DNA from: Sclerodactyla briareus
Taxonomy: Eukaryota > Echinodermata > Holothuroidea > Dendrochirotida > Sclerodactylidae
Direction: 5' to 3'
NCBI GenBank assembly: GCA_026419785.1
Contig: JAODTK010001577.1
Span: 1-64,000, forward strand
Length of the DNA stretch: 64,000 bases
In this document: positions 1 to 11,739 of the stretch, in pieces
How the letters are laid out: the number at the start of each line of letters is the position of its first letter
How positions within the stretch are numbered: position 1 is the first letter of the stretch
The notes under the pieces: generated by a model
What the model was told of the DNA's origin: nothing
Databases searched by the model: none
What the model saw: the letters and a program-made list of their open reading frames with translations, nothing else
Program-made: the position numbers and the translations under genes

Positions 1-2440
1 TTGGTGCTTGGTAAACATTCTATAAAATACGAAGCGAGTGAGGTTACGGTCATGAAAAGGAGCAATGAAATGTGCCCCACTCCCGGACCCCCCAATAACC
101 ACTAAGTCGCGCGAAGCGGGAGATCTTGCAAGATTCCAATGACAAACAAAGACCATACGCACTGACCCCTCTCTGACCCATCACTCGATAAGCCTGAGTT
201 TTTTACTCAAAGATTACGGCCCCCACTTTAAACTCTTTGTGGACCACAGGCGCAGGGGGCACGCTTCAATTGGGGCTGGGCTGGACAGGCGGCGAGTATG
301 AAACAGAAGGTAAACCGCATCGCGGGCGAGGCGCGCCCGAAAAATTGCCCGCTTTTGGACATTCCCAGTGGAAAGTCAGGCAATCTTTGATATAACTTAT
401 ATCACCTGAATTTGAATCAAGTAGAATTGCCCGAATTTGTAGCGTTAAACGGCGGCCTAATGTTCGACGGGCTACTTCGAGGGTTTCCCACAGCACCGTC
501 TTTGCCTGTCCCCTTAGTATGTGCTTCGTGCACGCCACTCAAATTTCAACAAGTGCCTAGCACCAATAATTAATTGCTGAATAAATCTATAATTTAAATT
601 TGCAAAAACTTAGGAACCATTATATGCCAGCAAATTCACAGGTTCCGCCAAGTGGTTATATTACCCCGTAGCCATCAAACATCCTTCCTTTCAAAGACTA
701 AAATGTTACACTTTTGGGCATTTCCTCAATTTCAGGCGATATTTGGTCTGTGGCCTTCTTCATTGAATTTTGAATCATTTCTTTGAACGCAAATTTTTGT
801 GTTTCCTGGACGCATTTTTCCATGCCGCCACCATGTGCCTTCATATAGTGATAGTATTTGCACCGCGCCACCTAACTCGTGGTAGCACCCGAAATTAAAA
901 ATAATAGAGAAGATCCCGCCAGCTGGTAGACCTTACCCCCGTCGCCTAAACCCATCCACTGAAGAGGAAAAGCGGATTTGTATGTTAGGTTATTTAACTA
1001 AATGGTCCCCTAGCAGGGAAACCACAACGTCCAATGAAGGAGAAAACATACCCCAAGCTTTGGTAAAGCCAGTATTATGCAACGATAGGGTTTAAAGGAG
1101 ACACGTACCATTCTTCAGTGTACTAAGAGCACCAGAGGTAATTACAGGCCATTTTTTTGTTAAGGACATCATATGTCTGCAAAAGGCACATTAGATGTTG
1201 AACACTTACCGGCACATAAATAACGAGAGAAGAATAAAAATCGAGAAATGGAGCAGCACGGAATTCACTAACTTGGATCATTAGGTCATATGCATTGTTT
1301 AACACGGGTTTTGTTTAACCCTTGTTGGATATGTCGGATACAGTGTCAGCCGAATAGCAGTCGGAGTCCCAAATATGGGGGGGGGGGGGCACCAAACGCA
1401 TTGCGTCCCCCCAATCAAAATATTGGGGGACGCCCCCCATGATCACCGCCCTTGCTCCAGGATCGGACTGGTCATGAAAATTGGTTTTCGACGAACAGTG
1501 GAATAAAATTTAGACCTGACGTTTTTTCCGCTGGCCGTTTCCGAAAAAAAAAATCATAGTATTTTATATTGAAAATCCGTGTGAAATTCTTTAATTCGGA
1601 GAATAGAATTTTTTCCCTGCCAAAGGTTATCCCGGCTTTGACAGATACGCTGTTAACAGGCGTTGTGGTATATATTATTGCGATATTTTCCAGCAAAACA
1701 TTACAATGCTGTCCTGTGTATTCACGTGAAGTGCTCCGCGTTACGCAAAACAGTGCAAGGCAACTACCACCAAACAAACCCCCATGACAATAACACTAGA
1801 GACAGCTACCCCCGAGGACAACAACCCTCCTGGCATATACCCTCGGACGATTAATCTCTGAGCAATGACCACCGGACTTTGACCTCTCTGATGTCTGCCT
1901 GAGAAGGATAACGTAAAATCATTGTGAGTAGACGATCTCCTTCATAGGGTATGAGCTACATTCGATGGCTGCGAGTAAGTAACCGCGAACAGCCGGCACC
2001 TGCCGCGCGCCTGTGATCAATTTTCTATAGTGTCCATACGGAGGTGGACCAACAAATCACCCACACATAATTATGATAATTTCATAATATTCAGTGAATT
2101 GGAATTTATCTCTGAGGTATGCTGTCTTTACAACTGAGGCGTGTTTATCACTAAAATCGTTTTGTAATAGCCACATCTTGTAATGACGGCCTTATTTTGT
2201 AATGAAATTGACGCAATGAATAATTAAAAAGGGCTCGTTTTGTGATAAATTCCTTAACGAAAAGAAACTGCCGCAACGTGGCACGGGCTGGACCCAGAGA
2301 AATTCACCGGTCGTTCCTAGTTCGTAAAGAGATGCTGAGTAGAATGGGTAGTCAGCAAAAATAATGGGGCCGTAATCGAAAAATGTTCAACCAGACCAGT
2401 TGGCATATGGGCCTATATTTTTGCTCCGATCAAAAAGACA
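1..2440. other. Anonymous DNA, no gene recognised
   Basis: No reading frame here looks coding and no splice-bounded exon stands out. The only structure seen is a G tract at about 1378-1390 followed by a G/C hairpin. Short TTTGTAATG-like words recur between 2150 and 2220 and suggest an old repeat, but no family is recognised. Confidence 0.5.
1404..1437. repeat. G/C-rich hairpin next to a poly-G tract
   Basis: The arm GCGTCCCCCCAAT is followed after a six-base AT-rich loop by ATTGGGGGACGC, an inverted copy with one G fewer. A run of about 11 G lies just upstream. Likely a simple-sequence or MITE relic; also a place where read and polymerase slippage errors are expected. Confidence 0.5.
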
Positions 2441-2444
2441 AATT

Positions 2445-3516
2445 TCATGTTGTAGAAAACATTGCACTATTAGACTATGGGGCGTAATTTGGCGCAGTGG
2501 GGATTCGAAAGCGAGCGTCATGAGTCTGTTACTTCCCAAATAGCACAGCAACGCACAGTTAGATCGTATTAGTCCCTATTCTAGTGTTCCTGTAACGTCA
2601 TAATTACCACTCATTTTTTTTCTCGCTCTAACTTGACTGAATTTGGGCTATGTTTGTAAAACAATCTCTCTTTAACATCATCTGCCTCACCTGTATAATT
2701 TTCGATGATTTCCTTCCTTCCCCCAATTTTGTTCTCAGCCCATTTTGAGTGACTCTACTCCAGTACCGACGCCAAACATCGAAGATGGTCCTTGTCTCCC
2801 AACGCCTCGTACTTATAAGCTACAGGTCCGCTACTATGTTTCCTTGGTCTGTAATAACTATCGAATGTAGAATATCCTTTCGTTGAGAAGAAAAAAATAT
2901 AAAATTCATAAATACATTTTGTACGACATATGCTTAGCTCCACATATTACGGCCTAATATAAAACTGTTGACCATCCAGCTGCCATTAGCTATATTCTTT
3001 TCGTGCCACCGATCAAATCCTATTCTCATGTTTGTAGAAAAAAAAAGGTGCCAAATAGACTAATGGACGTTTGGGGGGTCGTGATTTTGGTCAGTGGGCG
3101 ATTGAAAGTGTGGCGTCCTGAGTCTGTTCTCCTCCAATAGCTCAGCAATTCACAATTAGAAAATGGTGTTATCTGCTCCCTATGCTGGAGTTCCTGTGAC
3201 GTCAGAACCTGAAGCATTTTTAATCGCTCTAATCGACTGAGTTTGGCGTATGTTGTCACATTACAATTTGTTGATCATCCTGGTTCACCAGTAACCGTTT
3301 TCAATATGTCCCAAATTTTTTGTTTTCCCATTGTGAAGTGATTTCACTCCAGTACTGTCAAACGTGTGGTTCTCCCCACTGCACCCCTTCCCCCCTTTGT
3401 CTTAAACTACAGGTCCCCTACTATGTTGCCGTTGTCTGTATAACTATTGAAGGCATAAGAACTATCCTCACTTTCGGTTTAGGAAGAAAATATGAAATTC
3501 CGAACTCATTTTGTAA
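2445..3516. repeat. Diverged tandem duplication, about 580-bp period
   Basis: The stretch 2445-2926 is repeated at 3027-3516. Both copies begin with CATGT(T)TGTAGAAAA. They then share, in the same order, a TGAGTCTGTT block, GTTCCTGT(A/G)ACGTCA, a TCGCTCTAA block with GACTGA(A/G)TTTGG, ACTCCAGTAC, CTACAGGTCC, and a closing AAAATAT(A)AAATTC. Divergence is substantial, with many substitutions and short indels. No coding capacity is convincing. It could be two copies of one dispersed non-autonomous element or a local duplication. Confidence 0.7.
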
Positions 3517-3529
3517 TGGTGCCAGTATT

Positions 3530-6420
3530 ATTTGATTCCCCATCCCAACCTGCTGATTTCAAGTCAATCGAGCATTTCCTGTTGTGGCCTCATTGAATCA
3601 AGTGAAGGTCCGTTTAAGGGCTTCTTCCTTCATTGTAGTCGTGGATACGTTATTCATTTGCTATCAGCTCGTCGAATGATGTGTCGTTGGGGGCCATTCC
3701 AAGTGTGCGCGGGGGGCGCCATATCAGTTACCCATACATATCGAATGCGAATTTTACCGAATGGCGCCGCAACTCACAGTTAGGGTCCAAAGTCATCAAA
3801 ACTCACCTGACATAAGTTCGCATCTACCAAGTTTCGTAGATACTTTTTTACAAAATTCCTGCACATAAGGCCCATTTTATTAGCACGCAAGGTACGCGTA
3901 GGGCTACAAATTGGTATTATTACCTACTGGAGAATGCGCACGTGAATGGCGATCGAGGACCATGTGGGTTCGGGCCCCACCCCGAGCTCTCCCTACTCCA
4001 CCCCGTTGAAGCCCCTGCTTACTTTCGTGAAACGGCTTCTGGTTATTAGAACTAGTGACCTATCTGCAATTCTGAGCATTTTTCATTGTACGGCGTAGTG
4101 AGAACCGGATTATTGTCTGCGCAAAGAGGCTAAAAGTGATTATTTTCCCTAAATTATGGAAAATAGTTAAACTGCCTCAAACATTCCGTATTATTCAAAG
4201 TAAAGGACTTACTATTGATAACGGCTTCCTGATAACGTCACAGTTCATGTGGTAAATCAAAAATCAAATGATAATGCGAACAGATTGGAGTCCTAAGGAA
4301 CACTAAATATTTTTCGATCACGTGACCTGCATGACTAACTAGCGGGCCGTCAACCAATTAGCCCTTGGGTCCGGGTTAGGTCAGGTTACTAATATGGCCG
4401 CCTGCGTAACACTGATTGGCCTACGTCACTAACTGATATCGTAGTGACAGGTGCATCCACAAACCCCAACCATATAGACATTGATTTTGGAATGATATTT
4501 TTGGAACGATACAGAATACTATCGCTAAAACAATAGCCATAACAGACAAGAACAGAGCATCACACGTATGCTACTATTCACACGTATTCAGTGAGAAGTA
4601 GTGTCTTATCTACAAGCGTGGCGATCCTTGTCCCCGAAGTCACTCCAAATGGCGGAAAGTCGAAAATACCAAATAAATCGAGTAAAACACTTAAAAAACT
4701 ACGACTGTGGAATAGGCGCGATGTTGCTATCCCCCTAAATTTATTTTTTAAAGAAATTACTAATTTCCACCACATATGTCCCACCGATCTTTTAGGGCAA
4801 GTATAAATGTTTTTTTCTAAATTCTTCTAAAAAAAGCGAAAGATTGCACAGCTTGTCTTGTGCGCCCAAGAAATTCTCCTGACTACTTATCATTACATTC
4901 GATTCCACGTTCTTTGAGGGATCTTCAAGTTCCCGGGGAATTGATTATCCCAGTGGACATATATCAAGTTTATCAGTAAAATTGCGGAAGTTGTATCACT
5001 AACGGGCCGGCCTTTCCTATTTCAAAATGGGTGGCATTTTTTAACGGAACGAGCAGCTTTTCCATTAAATATTGCGGCAGTTTTATCACAGAATGGGCCA
5101 GCTGTTACAAATTGCTGCATTTTTATTGCAAACTTTCGTACTCTCACTCACTCACTCCCCCATAGACGTGCGGAAGTCCGTTGGGGACATGATTTTGCGC
5201 TGTCATCTTCCTCCATGCTACAGCTGTCAGTAGCCTTGGAAAGCAGTTCCGGCATCGTCAAGCTCGTTCAATCCTTGAAGTCCACTTCGTCGTGGCCAGC
5301 CTCGACTACGCCGCCTCGACGGTGTTCTGTACATACCAGTCGCATATATGGCTAGAAAAAGTCCTTAAATTGTGAATACCTCATATTAAAGAGCCACTGA
5401 TTCGTTCGATTGCACCAATCAAAAATGTGGGTGGGTATTGTTTTGTTCAAAATATTTAAATGGAAACCGTGCCTCTTCCCGTCAATGATATACCTTTCCA
5501 GTAGTGAGTGAGTGAAGTGTGCGCTCACAAAAATTCCCTTGGAATGATCTCTTAAAAAGACGAGTTCTCATAGCATTATGAGACTATTTCCGATTTTGAG
5601 AATGTTAGTTACTGCTTTGAAAAAGGCACGGGGATGGGATTGATGATTTTCCCTGCAATCCAGGGTTTGACAGGCGGAAACAAAATGAATTATTGTGCGT
5701 TCAGTGCTAAACGACTGTGCGCTCCGCTCGATTCGTCAACTCGGTCTCCCCCCAATTCCAAACGGAACAAAAATCGGCGCACTTGAACATACATGATGGG
5801 TTAGGCAACATTTCTGAAATTATGTGGCTTTTGAGAATTGGGTAGCTAAACCGGTTAGACCGTCTGTGACTATCTTAATTGTTGTAGTTGACAGCCAGTG
5901 TAGTTGCGAACACAGCAGTTGGAAAGGAGTGGATCAGTAAAAATACTGGGAGCCATGTTTGATAACCAACTAAAGTGGGATATACATGTGAATATGGGCG
6001 AGCGTAAATTACACAGTTTTAACCTACATCAACGATATTTCAACACTTATTTATAATTCATTATTGCGTTGTTTGCCCTTGCTATGGTTTCGTGGGCTCG
6101 GAATTCCAGGACAGTATGTTGTTGATAATACATTAAAAGAGCCAGGCGGATTCTCGGGGAAAACCCTTCCCGTTCATTGGAGAGTGTTATGAGGAGTAGG
6201 GTCCATGGAAACCGTGCTCAGGTAAAGTGATATAAGGCATCACATGCATAGTGAATTTTACAGATCGTAATTCCTGTAGTTGGCGGAATAAGGCCACCAA
6301 GGGCCCACACCGGGTCGCTACTTTTCATCTTTTCTGGGTCATTCCAGACAAATCAAATTTCAAACGTACGGATTACCCGGTAAATTGTGCTTACAAGACG
6401 TGCAATCATGCGACTTTACA
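3530..6420. other. Anonymous DNA, no gene recognised
   Basis: No exon or element could be named. Two related segments sharing the word TTGCGG(C/A)AG..TATCAC lie at about 4984-5010 and 5072-5092. A CACTCACTCACTC run near 5138 is matched by GAGTGAGTG in opposite orientation near 5506, which could mark the ends of a small element but is too simple in sequence to be sure. Confidence 0.4.
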
Positions 6421-6425
6421 GGTTT

Positions 6426-6536
6426 CATCTATCTATCTAATCTTCGTCTATCCTATCTCTCTATCTAGCTATCTATCTATCTAGCTATCTATTTCTATCT
6501 ATCTATCTATCTATCTATCTTATCTATCTTCTATCT
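6426..6536. repeat. (ATCT)n microsatellite
   Basis: Interrupted tetranucleotide array of ATCT units with occasional AGCT and TTCT variants. The open frame that crosses it is only a consequence of the repeat. Confidence 0.95.
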
Positions 6537-6539
6537 GTC

Positions 6540-9090
6540 AACACCGAATCTGTGACCTATAATATGAACAACTGATGCAAGATCTTCGGCTTTTCAAAGG
6601 TTCATTGGAAAATGGAAAATAAAAACAATGTGCTGAAAGGAAACGTGTTTTGTAACCATTCAATTCTTCCAATCTCCTTCGTTGTGTGTTCATTACATGA
6701 ATGGTTTGAGCCAATGCCCGTCACGACGGAGACCAAATGAAAGTCGCTTTGATTTTCACCAGTGTTGCTGATTCTTTACTTCTCCTAATATGCTAAAAAT
6801 TGAAATTATTGTGTTCCACACTTCCACCGATCTTTAGGCGACCACGTTTTCGTTAGGATATGGTACTGGCTATCGTCACGTACCTGCCTGTAAACTCCAG
6901 GCTTACCTCTGGTCAAATTTCTTGGGCCGAGTACAACACATTTAGCGACCGCAACTTCCGCGCGTTCTACAATTGTTTTCGTAGATGCCGCCTAAAATTA
7001 ATTCTACCAAGTTTATCAAACACTACAACCAGAAGGGCTATGAGTTCACTTTTTGCGAATAAGGAATACACCGTGCCATTACAACAATAACGAGGGACAC
7101 GCAGCCATGCGTGGTGATGAAAAAATACCCAAACCTCTGTACAGAAGGAGACTTCAAAGGCACCAAAATCTGAATATTTATTCCAAGCAGGCGAGTGCGG
7201 AAACTTAGCTTTCCTCACACATGCACAGATGCGTGTCAAGTTGAATTTTCAAGTAATAAAAAGTCTCTTCCCTTAGTCATTGCAAACAAATACATGTCAT
7301 TGCAAATAAATAAGTCATCGGCAATGATACATGTACTAATTACATTGTGCCTATAATCACTATTTTACCAAATGGTTGGGGTTTCTATCTACTCATGCTG
7401 GCAATGAGCAATCACAACACACGGTTGGATATTATATGTATTAACTCGAAACTTGTTGACACCCAAGGGGATGAAAACAATATGGACAAAAGTTAATGGT
7501 GGTCAATGTCCAATACCAGTATTGAGTGGGTACATGAAAGTTGGGTCCAGTGGTAGCCACATTGATGGACAAAACTTCCCTTTACGCTATTTCTCCTAGA
7601 GAGTTTCAGTGAAGAGAAGACAAAGGTAGAACATGAAAGTTATCAGGTTTGGAGCTTTTTCAACCTTTACATGGACATAATTGGAGGTGGTCAGCGCTGT
7701 GATAGAAGTGTTTTCAATACGTCCAATGAAATTGACTTTATTTGTTGTCAACAAGAGAGTTTGGTCGTCATGAAGAACTGACCAGAGGTCACAACAGGTC
7801 ATTAAGGCAAATTAAGTTAAACGTCAAAGGAAGTCAAAGTAGGTCACCAATTCAGTTTACACAGACGAACAAAATTCCTCATTACTGCAAATTCCCTAAC
7901 ATGTTCGTTTTAGGAAGTTATATGGAAGACTGAACTTCATTGTGATTTTGATAGAGGCGGTTTACCCTGCACAGAGGACATAGTTGGAAAATAGAGTGTG
8001 ATAGCAGGTTTTAGTATGTCATGCAAGTGACTTATTGGTTGTGGCAACAAGACAATAAGTACAAAAAAAATGAACTCGACGGTCACAAGTCTCAGGTTGA
8101 AATGAGGTAAAAGTGGCAAAGTGAGATCAAATTAGGTAAACGATGTAGTTATTTTAGAGATCTGGAAATTTCGAAAGCAAGCTTACTGTATTATTTTATT
8201 CTGTTCTTGCCCGTTCAATTGGCGTCATCTTGAAACGGAAAACGAAAAAAAAAAAAACACACAGCGAATGAATGAGTGTGAAAAAAGATTGTGACATTGA
8301 CATTAGCAGATGCCTAACCATAATTGATATTCTGTAATTCACAATTTGACATTTTAACTAATGTCAGAATATTAAAACATATTTACTCTTGTTATAATCC
8401 GACAGCGATCGCGACCAAATAGTCACCATTGTTTTCATTGAGTCGAATTCTTAAACGCTTTCATATATGTACTTGTAGATATGAGTCGATCATCCTTGTA
8501 GTATACGAGTTCGATCCATCCAGGTATGGTCGAGCTATGCAAAGCGATTGCACACACATTCCTGCACACAGAGTCGTGGTTTTGTGAAGGAAAAAAAAAA
8601 ACAGAGGATATTTTAGTGTTCCTATGTGCAGGCATGGAACCCAAGTTTCTTTTTATACATTACAGCCACCTGTATAGTGACACTCCGTTTATGCACCCTA
8701 AAATCCATAACCTGATGACCACACTTCGCCCTCCAAATTTTTTTTTCTTCAAACTAATTGAGTATCGAACTTTGCGGAACGCTAGCAGGTGGAAGTTCCA
8801 AAACAGGGAAGTGCTAATTATGCCTCTTGTTCGAGTATTTTGTTTAGTCAAGGTGATTATACAAAAATTTTAATCGAATAAAAAGAACCGTGACTAACCT
8901 GTACGGGGGTAGGTTAGGCGGAAACAAAAAACGAAACATAATCCAACGGCATTCGAAATTGAACTAAATCATAACGGATATGAAAATATGGAAGCCCTGT
9001 TACTGCCACAAGCTAAGTCAAATCGTCAGAAAAAGCATTAATCCAAGTAGGTTATAATAGAGTTGTAGTGTAAAACCCTGTGGTAGTGTA
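6540..9090. other. Anonymous DNA with dispersed-repeat character
   Basis: No gene recognised. The part around 7240-8170 contains recurring GTCATTGCAAA(C/T)AAATA and GGTCA-type words seen in other dispersed repeats of this window (17.1-17.7 kb, 19.4-20.2 kb, 53.8-54.3 kb). The longest plus-strand frame, 8526-8873, includes two long homopolymer runs and reads as low-complexity sequence rather than protein. Confidence 0.4.
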
Positions 9091-9099
9091 ATTGTCCAT

Positions 9100-10853
9100 C
9101 AGCAAACCAACTGGAACGCGCAGGTCAACAGCAGGGCTGCTCTAAAACTCATTGATAAAATATCTACAGGCTTGGATAATATGCAAACAACTGCTGCTAT
9201 CTTTAATGATCGCTCGAAAAGCCTCGAAATATTGATCACAGATTCTATTGTGTAAGTTATACGCCTATGGCGGTCGTGGACTGTCGCACAATTGGTTTGC
9301 AAGCTACCTATAAAATCGTCAGCATATGTCGATATTTAGTAAATACTTCATCTGCCATGTTTGACTAACATATTGGAGTACGACAGGGTCAATTTTGGGC
9401 CCACTGTTGTTTATCTTATATATCAATGGAATATATTGATTCATCTAGAACATCCAACTTCATCCTATTTGAGGATGACACTACAGTATTTTATCAGAAA
9501 AATACGTATCGAGCGATACACTGGCAGATGCCACCATGAATTTCGATATATTAGTGATTGCTCAGATCGAATGATGGTCTAAATTCATTAAAGACAAAAA
9601 AACTATGATTTTTATGACAGAAATAAGGATACTGGTGATATTTATTTCAGTTACCTTGAACGGTGGCATACCAATCACGCATCCCCCAGTGTAACGTTTA
9701 TGGATTACAAATCGATGAAAATGGTCCAATTGGCAGCAGGCATACGGCAATGTCCGACTACTAAAATATCTAGAATTAAACGGCATTAATAATCATTCAA
9801 AAATCTTACTCCCCAAGGGATAATCTCCTGACTTATGTAATACACTAGTTGCTACCGCAATTGAACTATTGTCTTCTCGTCTGGGCACGTGCGAGGTTTG
9901 TGGTTCGTAATAATTTGTATAAACTACAGAAAAAGGGATAATACGTAATATTTGTAACGCCAGTTTTCAGTCTAATAAAACACCTTATTTGTGAAACTAA
10001 AATCCTCAATATTTTGAACTGTATAGGTAAGTAGGGTTATGAGTTACAAGTTTTACATAGTGGCTACCTTCCCAGGGTGCGAGAATGTATCTTCACAGTT
10101 CAACTGTTTAACTTCATACAGCTGGTTTCAGCGCAAAAATTATAGCCCTGACACATCTAAAACCATTTCTTTCTATTCCACGTTTGCGTTTGTACCAGGT
10201 ATTCTAGAACTGTCCGGAATAAAAATCAAAATTGGGGAGCCGGTGTTAACCTATGAATTCCTAAATTCAAGACTTAAAAACGGCGGAAGTTTAATTCGGT
10301 TAAATGACGTTAAAATGTTCCTGCCCAAATATGCACAACATTCCCCGCCAAATTTGCATTAGTAACGTATCATTCTATAACCGTATGAGTCTATAAGGTA
10401 TTACTCCCTTTAGCTCTCTTCGTTCCTGTGTACCCGTTCTGCTTTTTCCCAAGTTTTCCTTTTCTCTTAAGACCCTCTCAACACCACCCCCATCCATACT
10501 CTTCCCTTCTATCCCCGAAACATTAAACACTATAAATTCCACAAGGAATAATATCCTTCATGCAGGGACTAGACTAGAAAAGTCATTACATATTCTGGTT
10601 ACCCTCAACCTCAAGTCGCGTATAGAATGTTGTATATATTGGATTGTATTGTATTGTATTGCATTGCCTTGCATTGAATTTGGCATTGCATTGTATTGTT
10701 TGCCTTGTATTGTTTATTCGTTTTTTCAGTATTATTCACTATATAAAAATTATGCAAGGATGCGCATACTCGTATAATGGGTGGGAAAATAACTTGAACG
10801 TGAAATAAACTTGAAACTGAAATAAACTGAAACTTGACAACTTGGAGTGGCAT
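9100..10853 (+). mobile_element. Degraded non-LTR retrotransposon (CR1/L2-like), reverse transcriptase part to 3' end
   Basis: The plus strand shows reverse-transcriptase landmarks in the right order but in shifting frames. A segment with LIDKISTGLDN lies near 9150. The polymerase block SILGPLLFILYINGIY lies at 9389-9436. LFEDDTTVFYQK follows at about 9465-9500, where the usual catalytic F/YADD reads FEDD. Around 9840-9935 there is an NYCLLVWA-like stretch followed by LYKLQKKG, typical of the region after the RT domain. The copy runs into a TTGTA-rich tail at 10629-10716 and a 3' end near 10853 with repeated TGAAATAAACTTG words. No endonuclease domain was seen upstream, so the copy is probably 5'-truncated, as is usual for LINEs. 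It cannot be active as written. Confidence 0.8.
10629..10716. repeat. TTGTA-rich tail of the LINE
   Basis: Degenerate pentamer array (ATTGT/ATTGC units), placed where many CR1/L2-type elements carry a short 3' tandem repeat. Confidence 0.7.
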
Positions 10854-11019
10854 GTGACCAATACATCGCTTGGTATTTACGGTTCGATATACGAGTTAAC
10901 AATAGGCTACATCATTTGTAGTCATGAACCGTGCGGGAAAGTCTTCTGCACAACTGGAAGACCACACCGCTAATGATAGTGGGGGTACTCGTGTCCAAAA
11001 AATGGGCGATTGAATTGGC

Positions 11020-11430
11020 TTGCCTAACATATGTTATTTTTATTGCAGATTATGGCTATTCGGAGATGCTGAATCCAAAAATCGAGGGTTCCATTTTTTT
11101 GGAACGTCGTTATATGGTGGCTTTGAATTTAAAAATGGCCGCCATTTTTCGGGGAAATGGTATAACCTATCAAATATAGCACCTATGGACATGATGTTAA
11201 TGGCTAACCTCATGGGGTGATTACAAAGTGGGGGGTGTTGGATCCTATGGTTAAACATGACCATCAACAAAACTCCGAAGCGGCCATCTTGGATTCCAAA
11301 TGGCCCGCTTTTTTCTCGGGCCAAAGAGCTGACGAAAAAAAGCTGATCCACGAGAGTTGTAGCTTTCAAATTATGCAACATTTGGACCACGTGCTCTGTT
11401 CAACGTCATCGAAATATTCGATGTTGTTCC
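11020..11430. repeat. Dispersed repeat with AAAATGGCCGCCATTTTT core
   Basis: Contains a palindromic AAAATGGCCGCCATTTTT word and a second, related segment (GCGGCCATCTTGGATTCCAAATGGC) about 150 bp later. Overlapping open frames occur on both strands but none has coding character. Probably an internally repeated dispersed element; family not recognised. Confidence 0.45.
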
Positions 11431-11739
11431 TTGGTGGGGTTGGGAATACTTGGGATGTAGAACGGGCATGGGCGCCCAAGTGAAATCACTTGTGTACACA
11501 ATATAGGCGATCGGCCAGAATGTTATTAATTTCAACAACTACAATCTACCACGGAAGCCTATGATTCACCCCCTCAATGGTAGTAGTTCCATCGCAAAAT
11601 GGGTAGTCAGAGTAGCGTGTTGCAGCAGCATGGCATTCTAAGAGGGGCAAGTACGCGCTGGGTTTCGAGAGTATCGGTCTGCGGGCGAGCAAACCAACAA
11701 TAGGAAATATGAAATGCACAGTCAACAGTGATCTGGTTA

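Noticed and set aside
8526-8873. 115-codon plus-strand frame as an exon
   Set aside because: It crosses A11 and T9 runs and has no consensus splice sites or protein-like motif.
10931-11483. Overlapping open frames as a gene
   Set aside because: Open on both strands over a palindromic AAAATGGCC repeat; better explained as a dispersed repeat.
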